Assembly: GCA_025093555.1 (NCBI GenBank)
Contig: JAIWNF010000015.1
Coordinates: forward strand, 744,001-808,000
DNA: 64,000 nucleotides
Direction of reading: 5' to 3'
DNA from: Circinella umbellata
Taxonomy: Eukaryota; Mucoromycota; Mucoromycetes; Mucorales; Lichtheimiaceae
The stretch's first letter is position 1, and each line of letters opens with the position of its first letter. Below are positions 48,086-60,200 of this stretch, piece after piece. The translations under genes were made by a program, and so were the position numbers. Below the pieces are notes generated by a model. That model saw only the letters and a program-made list of their open reading frames with translations, had not been told where the DNA came from and ran no database searches.

Positions 48086-49226
48086 TTTCTTTTTATTATT
48101 ATTTCAATTGCTCATTTCTCATTACTGTACTTTCAATTATTAAGCTCCAATATTTCATTATCCACTCTCCCAATTACTACATATTACTTACATACATACA
48201 ACTTTACATAGTCCATACAATCGCAGCAAAACAAATTTACAAAAAAAAAAAAAAAAACAATTTTACAAAAAAACATAAACACAAACACAAACAAAAACAC
48301 AAACAAAAAACATTGAGTGTTACATCTCTTCCTCTCTTTTCCTCTTTTCCTCTTTTCCTCTTTTCCTCTTTCGCTTTTCCTATTTCTTATATTTTCTTTA
48401 TCAATATAACAACTTTATTATTATTAAAATACTATTCTCATTATATTAAATAAACCAGTACCAGAAGTGTTTTTATTTACAAGAAATAATAATTAAGATT
48501 ACCTTTGTCCATTTTTACTTGAAATTGGATTCGGATTAAAAAAAATAGATACTAAAATATCTAGTATAAATAGGATAGTTTCTTCTCTTCCTTGCAAAAT
48601 AACAATTCTTTCACACTCTTCATTTTATTTGAAATAAACTCTTTTCCTGGCTACGTACGTACATATTTGACCTATCGAATTTCTTGGAAATAAAACCGCC
48701 CTTTATTTCTTTTTCTCTTGGATCTTCAACTCGGAATTTATTATAATTTCTTTTTATTCTATTAAAAATGATCCGAACGGGCCGTAACAACACAACTTCA
48801 CTATATTCTTTTTATTTAGATATTTGAAAAAAATGATATTTTCAGATCTTTGTATCTTTAATCTGCATAAAGCTTTTTTCACTTTATCATCCTCAAGACT
48901 TTTAACTTTTTCCTGAATTATGTATTTTACTAAAAAGTAATAAAAATATTTCATGGTCTATTAAACTGTTCATTCTATACAAACTGCATATAAAATGAAG
49001 AGATTTTAATCTGAAAGTTAGATTAAAGAATTTGATAGTTTATTCCATACGTAATAATATTCGAAAACTTCCTTCGAAGTGGTTTTAGCTGACATCCGAT
49101 AGTACCTACGATAGTCCAAATTTTTAAGAAAAGGAGTAGCTTTGTACACGTGATAAATTATTTTTGATTTGCATGAAACAGCCATCTCAACCAGCAATGA
49201 AAATATTTGTTGATGTGGTCTAGCTA
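48086..49226. other. AT-rich region between the Crypton gene and the Tc1 element
   Basis: About 1.1 kb probably belonging to the Crypton 3' flank. It has an A-rich tract with ACAAACACAAAC units (48241-48310), a TTTTCCTC repeat of about five copies (48333-48372), and no supported gene. Fungal Cryptons lack inverted repeats, so the element's end cannot be placed. Confidence 0.4.
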
Positions 49227-50890
49227 CACTCGGTCAAAAAAGTGTCCCAATAACTATAACTTTAGAACATTTTGCTCTGTTACTCATCAGGATATTGACC
49301 AATCAATGTGAAATTTTCAGTGGACACTAGTATATATATTAGTATTACATACTAAAAGTATAATTGTGATTGGATAAGAATTTAAATCCCCGTCAAGGAA
49401 TTTGAAAATATAAGCATTGGGACACTTTTTTTGGCCATTTAAAATTTATTCATTTTTATTAAGAAAAATTTATAAAATCAATATCTAGTCCATAACCCTC
49501 TTGTATCAATAACTTGCTTTACACGTCGTGGCATCGATTCAATATACTTTTGACATTCCGTAGCATCAATCTTATACCAGCATTCACCAACTCTTTTAAA
49601 GAGTTCATCCTTATTTTTAGCTGGTTGGGAATAGTTTTTTTTCAACATTTTTTTTAACTTGGCCACATATTTTCAATTGGGTTTAAGTCTGGAGATTGTG
49701 GTGGCCAGTCCATTACTTCAAATTGTTGCTGATTTAACCAATCCATTACTAGTTTTGCCTTATGTTTAGGATCATTATCTTGCATAAAAATCGTTCTGTT
49801 ATTATTTAAATTATAATAATTCAAAGAATTCAAAAGATCAGACTTTAGGATATCCAGATAATCTTCTTTTACCATATTATGGTCACCAATATCACAGATA
49901 TAGCCAACTCCATCCCATGTAATACAGCTCCAAACCATTAAATGACCACCATCTGCTTTACTAGTTTCATGGACATCTTGTTTAGTAAGCTTATTTTGAG
50001 AATTACGCCATCCATAAAGATCACTATCAGACCCAAAACGATTTATTCTTGTTTCATCTGACCATACAACATGCTTCCAATCCTCAGATGTCCAGTTTTT
50101 GTGCTCTTGTGCCCATTTTAAACGTTTCTTACGATTCTTTTCACTTATAATTGGTTTTTTTGGTTTTTTTGGTTTCTTAAATGCCTTGAGTCCACCTTTA
50201 TACAGCATATTACGAACAGTTTGAGGTACCACATCAATGTTATAATAAGCCTTAAGATATTTAGAGCCTTGTGAAGCATTCCTTAATTCATATTTTTTAA
50301 ATTGCCTTACTGAAAGCTTACTTGTAGAGGGATTAGCTTTTACTGGTCTTCCATTTTTTGAATTTTTAGGTATATTTGGTGTTTTCTTGTAAATTCTTCT
50401 AACTGTACTATGTCCAACAGATGTCTTTTTAGCTGTCTGACGAATTGACATGCCCTTAGAAAGGTAGTGAATAATTTCTTGATGCTTTTCTAAAGATATT
50501 TTTTTCATCTAATAGCTTTATGAGATTTTTTTTATCTCTAATAATAAAAATATGTTCATTCTTATTAGTAGATACTTCAAAAGATGCAGAAAGAGGAAAA
50601 GAGGAGAAAATATTAAAAAAGTAATGATACTTGTTATCAAAAAACTTTTTCAGTGGCTTAAATTTCTAACTCCTAAAAGTGCCCCAAAAAAGTGTCCCAA
50701 TGCTTATATTTTCAAATTACTTGACGGAGCTTTAAATGCCTATCCAATCACAATTATATTTTTTATACGTAATACTAATATCCACACTAGTGTGCACTCA
50801 AAATTTCACATTGATTGGTCAATATCCTGGCAAGTAACTGAGCAAAATGTTCTAAAGTTATGATTATTGGGACACTTTTTTGACCGAGTG
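49227..50890 (-). mobile_element. Tc1 element, 1664 bp, flanked by TA
   Basis: Ends read CACTCGGTCAAAAAAGTGTC and its inverse, with TA on both sides (49225-49226 and 50891-50892), as expected for Tc1/mariner. Each terminal repeat is about 210 bp long, and its inner edge carries an inverted copy of the outer motif (ATTGGGACACTTTTTTGG). The two ends are highly similar but not identical (for example the inner-edge and 49300-49380 region), so the insertion is not brand new. Confidence 0.95.
49478..50508 (-). pseudogene. Tc1 transposase, one-base frameshift
   Basis: The frame starts MKKISLEKHQEIIHYLSKGM (helix-turn-helix region, IRQTAKKTSVGHSTVRRIYK) and contains the DD34E triad: VVWSDETRINRFGSD, MQDNDPKHKAK and SPDLNPIENMW. 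Spacing from the first Asp of DND to Glu is 34 residues. After ENMW one G appears to be missing, so the main frame ends PS-stop at 49654, while the last 55 residues (AKLKKMLKKNYSQPAKNKDE and on) continue in another frame to 49478. Apart from this the gene looks complete at about 340 residues. It is likely inactive for that one change. Confidence 0.9.
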
Positions 50891-50892
50891 TA

Positions 50893-51479
50893 GTTGTTCA
50901 AGTTTGGTAAAAGTTCCCAGTACTTAAAAAGTACAAGTTATAAAGAGAAGCACCAAAGAAAGCAAGTGCTGTTATATTAGAGTCATTTTTTTATTATATC
51001 TTCCTGTTTTCACATTTTGAAAGCAATATTCTACATTCTGATGGTTAGCTTCTGTGGCTTCCAACATGCCATAAAGATTCCATTTCGTGAATGTTGAAAG
51101 TAAATCAGACATAAAATTTTCTTCTGTATATCTGTCGGGTTATGCTTAAAAACACTTTCCCAGCATTGAGATGTTATGATCGTACTGGTAAAAAAAAAGC
51201 AATGTACGATGTCCAGGACAAATTTTGGAAGGTTTACTAAATATTGACCAAAGTGAACATGGACAACCTCAGAAACTTATATTTTATTAAGTGAATTTAT
51301 TCACAATTTTAATTTTTTTTTCAGGAACAGACTCAACAGAGGAAATTTCATTGTGGGTCTGAAGTCCTGCTAAATTTATCGGACCTTGGTCTCAGACCCA
51401 CTGTGAGCGTTGAAAATACCCACACAGTATTTAGTAATCTATTTGAGAGTTTGTTCTTATATTAATACTAAAATAGAAC
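50893..51479. other. Spacer between Tc1 and the second Merlin
   Basis: About 590 bp. The minus strand can be read in places as NFMSDLLSTFTKWNLYGMLE and EATEANHQNVEYCFQNVK, which looks protein-like, but no family is recognised and stops surround it. It also holds a GC-richer patch with CAGACCCACTG repeated in inverse near 51355-51400. It may be Crypton flank or an older relic. Confidence 0.35.
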
Positions 51480-53803
51480 GGTTATCATACGTTATAAGAA
51501 CCAATCCATTTTAAGACAACCACGTTACCGGCGGACATTAAATTTGGCATAGTAATAATAGTGCTTCGTGTCTATCTAATGGTGTTTATTATGTGGCTTA
51601 GCATGCACTGAAGCATGCAAACGAAGCATTTAAAGTTAGAGACCTCAAATTTTTAATTTTTAGATTTTTTAGAAAAAAAAAGCATAATCACTAAAAACAT
51701 ATTAAACTACAAGATAATGTATAGATATACTATACTACTATATACAATATAGGCATGATTTTATAAAAGTATTGAACAATTTATTTTGATGATATAAAGA
51801 TAGGGATAAGATAAAATAATAAGAAATATAAAGATAAAAGAAGACTTAATATATATAGCATATAATCTTAACAAAAGCTCCATTTAATTTGTTTGGCAAT
51901 GCCGTGCAGGAGGTGGAGTAAACTCACTATAAATAAAGTAAATTTAGTATTTAATAAAGGAGTCCAAATAGAATGATGCTTAGTTATTACCTATGATTAT
52001 CAGATTCTGATTCTGTAGAAGAATCAGAATCAGAACTATATGTATCTGGAAGATCAACAAACTCTATAAGTTAATTATCCTCTTGATATTCATACTGTAA
52101 GTAATTGCCTGGAACCCTTATTGGCAAATTATTAATAATATCTTCTATATAATGATCATTATTACTAGTAGAGAATTCCGTACTAGCAAGACCTTGTAAA
52201 AGGCTAGTCCAATGATTAGAATGTTTACGGCACCACAGAAATTCTAATAGTTTCTAAGGGCAGTTAGAAACAGTTCGATGTTGATGAAGAACAGCATGTT
52301 TAACTACAGTTCACATTCCTATAATATAAGCTATATTAGTATATATGATATTCTTAAAAGTAGAAAGACGTCATTAATGCTATTAAATAAATATTACCTT
52401 CAATCATATTAGTATTACATAATTCATTACCATAGTATGACCTATACTATTATTTGTAGTAGCAAACCCTATGGAATGATTAGCTGCAGTATGGTCAAAC
52501 CCAAGATTTCATAATTGCATATAGGGCCATGACAATCAGAAATAACCTGAGTACCAGGAAGAATATACTGTTGAATTAATGGGATGAGGGTATCTGCCTT
52601 TCGATCAGGAACAATTGACATGAAAACCTTTCCAGCATGTCCATTAGCCTTTTTTTCAACCATTCCAAAAACCCATACACCTCCTACCCTTTGGCCTCGA
52701 TTATTTTTACGTTTTCCAAATTTACTTTCATCAATTTGGACTTCTATAATATCCGGGCCACCTAAAATTACCATAGTTTTAGTATTACTAGAAAAGTATA
52801 TTAAATAAAGATATTAGTCTTACCTAATGTAATGTCCTCATCCAAAATATCATCATTCATCACTTGATATATGTCAAAAATAATTTGAGATATAGTATCA
52901 CGATCTAATCGATTTCCAATAGATAGAGCATATAATGAGTTTCTTGCAACAAAACCATGTAAAACTCATAGAATAGCCTCCAAATTAGCCTTACGATTAA
53001 AGAGGTAGCTACCAGTAGTTACTGCCTTAGAAATCCTTTTACAGCGCCAACTATGTACACAACACCACTTAGGATATTTCCAACTAGGAGGCCAGGTCCA
53101 AATCATATGACTTCTATAGTCACAAAAAACTTCTTCATTAAGAATACCATTTGTCTTTAGAAAACTAAATTTTTAAAAATAATAATAATAATTAATATAT
53201 TAAAAAGATATATTTTGATATTTGTATACTTACTTAATTGCCTTAGTGAGAGTATCAATAAGCTTACCAAATTCATGGTAAGGAGGGAGTGAGGGTTGAC
53301 TAGACATAGTAAAATAGAAAGAGTAAGAGAAAGTAGATAGACAAAGTAATAAAAAAAAGTAAGAAAAATGATGCTCTTTTATAGTTTTTATAAAAACTTT
53401 TTTTTCTCACACCCATAATTTTATGGGTAACTTTCTATTTATTTTTCCCACACCCATAAATTTATGGGTCACCTTTTGTTTATTTTCCATAAATATATCT
53501 TAATATAGTAGTAATATATAAGTATTTATTCTCCTGGTACCACTACCTTTTTAGTATTGCTATATGCTATATACTATATATAATATTTTCTTTTTTTCTA
53601 ATTTTTTTTTATATTTTTTAAACTATTAATATTTCTATGTACCTATTTTCAAAATGCGATTACTCATTGATGAGACATCAGAGAGCTTTGCTTTTTACTG
53701 CATTACAAAGACCGCCTGTGATTCTATATATGGTAATTGTAACACAAATTTCTATTTATGGGAACCCTATGAAACGGATTGGTTCTTATATTGCTCATTA
53801 GCC
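51480..53803 (-). mobile_element. Merlin DNA transposon, copy 2, inverted relative to copy 1
   Basis: This is a near-identical copy of 43586-45908 on the other strand, from GGTTATCATACGTTATAAGA (51480) to ...TTGCTCATTAGCC (53803). Only scattered base changes separate the copies, for example CTCTTACTCTT against TTCTTATTCTT before the start codon. No target duplication is visible. Confidence 0.9.
51884..53307 (-). pseudogene. Merlin transposase, copy 2, with the same stops as copy 1
   Basis: The same exon layout and catalytic blocks as copy 1 are present on the minus strand. All five in-frame stops described for copy 1 recur at the equivalent places, so the damage predates the duplication or both copies were moved by an enzyme supplied elsewhere. 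Confidence 0.8.
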
Positions 53804-54338
53804 AATTTTTGTATGTAAACAATCTATAATTATTTTTATTAATAACATTATGAACTAAGTCATAGATAATTATTTTGATAATGAAATTTTATGCAAAATA
53901 AAAGAAAAATACAAAGACTCATAAAAAATATAGTTAAAGAAAAAATAAAAGAAATATAAACAAAAACTTTTTGGTATAAGAATAGTACCAGTAATATATG
54001 TACATATATGCATAAAAGAGGACAGAAACAAGGACATATGTGTCATAAAAAAAATAAGAACAAATATAGGTGATAATAAGCCAGATTTTCTATGTTCTCA
54101 ACATAGCAAGCTCCATATACCTCAAAAAAGGGAGAAAAAAAATCCTATAAGTTATGAAATAAAGAGAAAGGTATTAGAAAAATTAAAAAAAGAAAAGTAA
54201 AAAAAGTTTATATATATAGTAGAGGGATACTTAATTTTACTGATGTTATTAATAAGCTAAAAAAATAAAGTATACTGACTTGATATATCATATATCATAA
54301 AAAAGAAGATAGCTAATCTTTTTTAATATTGTAACTCA
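53804..54338. other. AT-rich spacer
   Basis: About 530 bp of very AT-rich DNA between the second Merlin and the next transposon end. Nothing recognisable. Confidence 0.4.
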
Positions 54339-54342
54339 CATG

Positions 54343-54852
54343 TTATCATCAGATATTCTTATTATAGTATAAAAACCCATTGTGCCATTTTTATTGGATC
54401 CCACTTTTGAGTATTTTCACAAAAGCAATTGCTTCTTTTTACAAGAGCAATTGTAACTTTTTACAAAAGCTATTAGTTATTTTTACAAAAGCTATTGGTT
54501 ACTTTTACAAAAGCTATTGAATATTTTTACAAAAGCAAATAGTATAAATACTCGACCTTTTTCACACTCAAATTTCTTTTCTTGAGTTCTCTTTCACCTA
54601 AGTTCTATTTTTCTTGATTTTCTTGTCTTTAAATAAATTATCTGTTATAAATAAATCCTTTCGTTTGATTTTCATTTATTAATTTTATTAAGACTTCTCT
54701 TTTTGTGGTTTCAGACGTAACATTCCTGAATATTAGAACTCCCACATACCATTTATCTATAATTATTAAGTTAATTATAACCTTTACTATATTTTCTTAA
54801 CATAAATCATAACAATTTCATATAACGAAGCTCTTTATTACAACAAGCAACG
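54343..54852. repeat. Terminal block of the DDE_4 transposon (copy 1)
   Basis: About 500 bp that recurs at 61076-61554. It holds four or five near-copies of a 22-25 bp unit with TTTTTACAAAAGCTATTG, then a TATAAATAC box, and a distal AT-rich part ending AACGAAGCTCTTTATTACA. The unit clusters look like subterminal transposase-binding repeats; that is inference. Confidence 0.85.
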
Positions 54853-54882
54853 CTTCAATATATAGGGGTACAGTATGTCCTT

Positions 54883-55437
54883 TTTTATTTAAAGGTTTTT
54901 GTCTTTTATATAGTCATTAATGATATCTCTTGTATTAAAATTATTTTCTTTTACCCAGCTATTTTCATTATCACTATAACCAAGCCATTTCATATAAAAT
55001 ATTAGTTTATTATTATTATCAACCATATGATCTACTATTTTTTCTAGTTGAAATACATTATCACTACTATTATTTTTCTATTGATCACGTTTTCTTTTTT
55101 TAGGTAAATCAATGGTGGGTATAATCTCATTATTATCTATATTATTTTCTGCTGTATCTTTTTCAATATCTTCTATATTTAAATTTAAAATTTTGGATTG
55201 TAATTCCCGCATTTCATTATATTGTTTATTTACTTTTTGTTCATTACTAAGACTAAATTAACCTTATTCATTTTTATAGGAAATTCAAATCTATTACTAT
55301 ACCATGCCATATGATGTGGTTGAACTTCTATATTGTAACTTTCACAAAAGTTATGAATATTTTTTAATAAACAGGCAACACGAAACTGAAGATTATAATA
55401 TTTCTTATCTGACATTTGTAATGCTCCTTTATTATTA
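54883..55437 (-). pseudogene. C-terminal part of DDE_4 transposase with a chromodomain
   Basis: Reading the minus strand, KYYNLQFRVACLLKNIHNF and QPHHMAWYSNRFEFP give the end of a DDE_Tnp_4 domain. A shifted frame continues with NEQKVNKQYNEMRELQSKI, then PKKRKRDQ. A chromodomain follows: VFQLEKIVDHMVDNNNKLIF, YMKWLGYSDNENSWVKENNF and IINDYIKDKNL. Aromatic and WxGY...W positions match chromodomains. At least one frameshift and one stop are present. The arrangement recalls a family I know from Rhizophagus. Confidence 0.7.
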
Positions 55438-57155
55438 CAGTGTTTTAACTTGGTTTTCGGACCTTTTCATTTTTTTTTTGGACATAATCAAATTTTATTT
55501 CAGACATGCTCAATTTCATTTTCAGACCTTTTGTATTTTTTTTCGGAAAAAGTCTATTTTAATTTCAGACTATATCTTTATTTTTTGGGACAAGAGTTGT
55601 TCCTGGCCTTCTTAAAAAAACTTTTTTTTAAGCTTGAAAGAACAACTATGGACTTTATTAACTACCAACCAGAAACTGATGCTTACGGTTATGCCGACAG
55701 TAACGATGAGATGGATTTCGAAAGTACTGCCATTGAGTATGGAAACATTGAAATGATTGTTAATTTCGATGACATGAAGGAAGCAGAAAATGAACGAATG
55801 ATCGAAACTGTCAATTGTATTTCTGAAGAAATACAAGTTCTATCTATTCATAATGTAAAGAGGTACAAAAAATATGGACAAGACCAAATAGAACGATTTA
55901 TACGCTTGAAACAAGAAGAAGGATTGTCCATTCCAAAAGCTGCTGCTCAATGTGGTATACCTAGAAGTACTGCATATGAGCTAATTAATGAATTCAATTC
56001 AAGTGATGGGACGGTTCTACCTGGAAATAATCCAAGAAAGCCTCAGAACAAAGCAAAAAAGCTTTATCCAACTCACTCGGAATTTTTGATTCAGCTTTTC
56101 GATCAAAACCCTTCTATAGTGCTTGAACAGGCGAGAATTCAACTTTGTGAAGCATTTCCCGGGCTCGAAATTTCAATCCCTGGACTTTATAAGCATATTC
56201 GAGAGAAATGTGCATTATCTTTGAAGCAAGCGACAAAATATACAGCAGAAAGAGACTCGCCAAGAACGCTTCAACTACGCTTTGATATCATTACACAGTG
56301 GAAAGCAAATGGAGTAGATTTTAAAAACAATTGTGTGTTTGTTGATGAAGCTGGGTTTCATACCCAAATGATTAGAGGACATGCATGGTCAAAAAAAAGT
56401 GACCCAGCAGTGGTTCAAGTACATACACAGAAAGGTGTAAACATAAGCATCATCAGGTGTATATCTCCATTTGGTGTGATTAACTTCTCTAAAGTTGAAC
56501 CATTGAAAAAAAGTGATGTGGCCAAAGTTGAAAAAGAGTTCTCCCAGCCTGCAAACAAGAAAAGAAAGGCCAAGAGTCAGGATGTAGATAAACCTAAAAA
56601 ACTTCCAAAAGGTACAACTGCATACCATATTGTGAAATTTATGGATGCTGTCATGGATACCTTGGACAAACATGATAAAAAGGGAATGTTTATTGTTTTA
56701 GATAACTGCAGAATTCACCATTCTCAGTTTGTGACTGATGTGATAACCAGAAGAGGCTATAAACCATTGTTTATGCCACCTTATTCTCCATTTCTGAACC
56801 CTATAGAAGAATGCTGGTCGAAGATGAAAAAGCTCATCAGAAGAAACCCACTTGATGAAAGAGATACCCTTACACCACGTATTGCCGAGGCATGTCTTCA
56901 AGTTACTGTCGAAGATTGTAATGGTTGGATAAGACATACTGAAACATACTGGGATAGATGTCTTGAAAAAGAGCTTCGTTTAAAGTAAAGCATTTTTAAT
57001 GTCTGAAATCAATAAAGATATAGTCTGAAATTAAAATAGACCTTTTCCAAAAAAAAATACAAAAGGTCTGAAAATGAAATTGAGCATGTCTGAAATAAAA
57101 TTTGATTATGTCCAAAAAAAAAATGAAAAGGTCCGAAAACCAAGTTAAAATACTG
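55438..57155 (+). mobile_element. Tc1/mariner-IS630 type element, 1718 bp, intact
   Basis: Ends read CAGTGTTTTAACTTGGTTTT and the inverse, with one mismatch (CAGTG against CAGTA), and TA flanks both sides (55436-55437, 57156-57157). Terminal repeats are about 145 bp. The element sits inside the DDE_4 transposase gene and carries one uninterrupted transposase, so it is the best candidate for an active transposon in the window. Confidence 0.93.
55648..56988 (+). CDS. Transposase of Tc1/mariner-IS630 type, intact, 446 residues
   Basis: I take the ATG at 55648 because the open frame upstream of it is terminal-repeat sequence. The N-terminus is acidic. A helix-turn-helix lies at about residues 70-115 (YGQDQIERFIRLKQEEGLSI then AAAQCGIPRSTAYELINEF). 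The catalytic triad is CVFVDEAGFHTQM, FIVLDNCRIHHSQF and PPYSPFLNPIEECWSKMKK, with 34 residues between the second Asp and Glu. A lysine-rich insert (KKRKAKSQDVDKPKKLPKG) before the second Asp may be a nuclear localisation signal. No stops or frameshifts. It cuts and pastes its own element at TA sites. Confidence 0.93.
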   Translation: MDFINYQPETDAYGYADSNDEMDFESTAIEYGNIEMIVNFDDMKEAENERMIETVNCISEEIQVLSIHNVKRYKKYGQDQIERFIRLKQEEGLSIPKAAAQCGIPRSTAYELINEFNSSDGTVLPGNNPRKPQNKAKKLYPTHSEFLIQLFDQNPSIVLEQARIQLCEAFPGLEISIPGLYKHIREKCALSLKQATKYTAERDSPRTLQLRFDIITQWKANGVDFKNNCVFVDEAGFHTQMIRGHAWSKKSDPAVVQVHTQKGVNISIIRCISPFGVINFSKVEPLKKSDVAKVEKEFSQPANKKRKAKSQDVDKPKKLPKGTTAYHIVKFMDAVMDTLDKHDKKGMFIVLDNCRIHHSQFVTDVITRRGYKPLFMPPYSPFLNPIEECWSKMKKLIRRNPLDERDTLTPRIAEACLQVTVEDCNGWIRHTETYWDRCLEKELRLK

Positions 57156-57257
57156 TAATAAATCTATGCCAATATAGAAAACTGGCTTTCAATTTCAGAT
57201 CTAAATGATCCAAATTTACTATTATAATTTAATGCATTAATAGTTAAACTTTTATCA

Positions 57258-60200
57258 CACCCCCTAGCCCTTTCTCGATTTTACCGTGAATTTGAGTCTC
57301 AGAAACCGGAAATATGTTTTTCCGTTTAAAATCCCGATAATGATAATAGTAATAACGAAAAAAAAATTGATGAAAAAATAATAATAAAAAATAATAATAA
57401 AAAAAAGTGATACGTAATAATAATAATAATAAAAGTAATGATAATGGATGATGGTAAAAATTAATAATTTAGAGTTAATCTTGAAATACATGGATCCTTG
57501 ATGAAACATGTAATATTTGTAGAATAAAAAGACCATGCATCAAAAAATTATAAATACAGACTTGAATATGATTGATTAATAATGACTATCATTTTATTTA
57601 CTTTTATATAAGTTTATGGATTCTCATAAAAGACCATATTTCTATTATCTATTTTACCTTACCTTGTTTGATTACATTTACTACTTGTTGAACAAAAATA
57701 CGAATAGTGGATGAGTAAATGAAATAGGAATCTAAACATATGAAAAAAAAATGGGTAGAAATGTAGTTTAGAGGTAGCATGTATATGGATTATCGTCACG
57801 CCACGTTCGATCACGGCGTCGTCGTTCACGATACTGACGAACATGATGAAAGTAATCACTGATGTTGTTATCACGGACTGAACGATCAAAGACGTCACGT
57901 TGATGCTGGTCTAATAAACCACAATAGTTGTTATAAGCACCACCAAGTGCTTGCTGTATATTAGCAAGTGCTTCCTGAAGATGAGCAATCGACTCCTCTG
58001 CTTCTATTTGCTGTTGCCATTGGTCATTGACTACTATATCTTCTCTTTCTCCTTCTTCTTCTTCTTCATTGTTGGAAACACTAGCAGGAGAGCTTGGGAT
58101 TGGTGGATTTGGCGTTGTGACAGGTCTTATTTGTGGAGATACTAGACAGTTTGGACGAGTTGTTATTTGTGGAACTTCTAATCCACCTTTAGGAAGTATT
58201 ACAAGAGAAAAAGGATATATGTGGTTCTATATAGTAGTACGTTCATTAAAATACTTATAAGTTCAAAAAGTATATTATCTTTATGTGATACATACCGGCA
58301 AAAGCCTCACATATGGGGCAATAGATTGGTGGCATATAAAGTAATTATGCATACCAAAGACATTACATAACAATGGAGTGGATTTGCGATAGCGTGATAT
58401 AAGATGCTTGCAAAGCATAAAGCAACTGGTGGCAAAAGAAGGACAACCACACGTCCAATTTTCCAATGATGGTAAGTATAATTGATCCGCATCAGGATTT
58501 TCTGCACGAGTCCCTCTGCTATTGGAGCCTGGATCACTACGACCAGTTTTAACATGCCACTCACGAACAAACTCCAATTCCCATTCTAGTTTTTCAGCGC
58601 GATTTACAACTTTTAACATAAAGTTGTGATGCACTTTAACTAACTGCTTTTGAATGATGATCCACACAAGAAAGTCTAATCGTGGTCGATTGCTGTTAAT
58701 TAAAAAATCTCTTTTGAGGATTCTCCATTGTGACTCAATCATTATTGTTGTTTTGCCAATGGGAATGGGTACTCTGGTACTACGGCCCATTTATTCCACC
58801 ACGAATCGCGATACCATCTAGAATAAAGATACGCCCAAGCATCCTGAAGATTATGTTGTACACAAAAAGTATATATTTCTTCTGCACAGCGATTATGGAT
58901 CTCAATAGAAGTAAAATACTCTATGATATATAAATTTAAATATATTTATTAAGTTTTTCGATCATTACTACAAGATCAAATATATTTTACTTGACGCTTG
59001 AAATGCTATACGTACCTCCTTTGATCGGAATGTTACTATGCATATGGTAATGCTTTCGCATCATTACAACGATAGTCTCTCTATGTCCAGCATTTTCACA
59101 TCTTCTTCCATTTCAATCTGCTGTTGGCTGAAATTGTCGACTGACGAATGGGAATCGATTTACAGCTTCATTAATGTTATATTGTGGATTAGATAGCTTG
59201 GGCTTTGCAAGCTGTAACTTAACAGCGCGCATTAGATGCCAAAGACATAGTCGCACAGCATTGCCGCCGAAAACTTGACTAATTGCATCGATTTGGCCTT
59301 CATCTTTGTCTGTGAACATGAATCTAGAGTTCAAACCTCAGCTACGCAACCTAGTAAAAAATCCAGCAATTAATTGTGATCGTGTTGCTTCTTGTATTTC
59401 TTCGGCGGTAGGAGCGTAAGTAGTAGGTGTGTTATCGATGTTGGGGGTAGGAGAGTTGCTGGTACTGATTGTAGTAGTATGATCAGTAGAAGCAATGGTA
59501 TGATTCGTTGGATCAGATTGGTCATTAGAGTTAATGGGTTCATTGATTGGGTTCATTCTCAATAAGAAATATGCAATCGGGAACCCGATTCCATTGACTG
59601 ACGCGACAATACTAAAAAGCTCATGACCAGTGCGATTGGTTTTGTAGGTACTATCTACATGGAACTCTTCAACTTCTGCCATTTCATATATTACTCTGAA
59701 CAACGGCATAGTGAAGCCCAAAGTAGAGTATTGTTGGCGGGTACGACCAAGTATCTGTTTTATTTATTTAACACTTAATAAACCAGTTTTCTATTTATCA
59801 TACCATGTCTGTTTCGCCATAAATAGTCTCAAAACTTATATCCCATGGTACAATAGTATAAAGGTGACTTACTTTCTCAACACCTCGAGCTGCTGCTCTA
59901 TCTAAATGCATTTCAGTAGAGATGAACTGATTTCTGTGAAGTTTATATTGGCTTTCGAACGATTTATTCCACCAGTAGTAAACTTGTGCTTGTGTGAGTG
60001 TACCCATTGTATTAGGATACACGGTCAAAATATCCAAATACAAGTCTTGGGCACTCATTATAATGCATTTTTTACTAATATACGTAATTAGTTCATGATC
60101 AACGTTGTTGTTTGCCGCACTAGGAGCGGCACGATGGCCAGTAGAATGCTCAATAGTGATACGAACATAGCTATTAGGTCTATCAATCATCCCATTGATG

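Noticed and set aside
43586..53803. Proof that the Merlin-bracketed block moved as one composite transposon
   Set aside because: No direct target duplication is visible at the outer borders, nor when flanks are swapped to allow for an inversion. The idea stays a hypothesis.
55450..55647. Upstream ATG at 55450 for the intact transposase
   Set aside because: The 66 extra codons are terminal inverted repeat sequence and Phe-rich; the ATG at 55648 fits the family.
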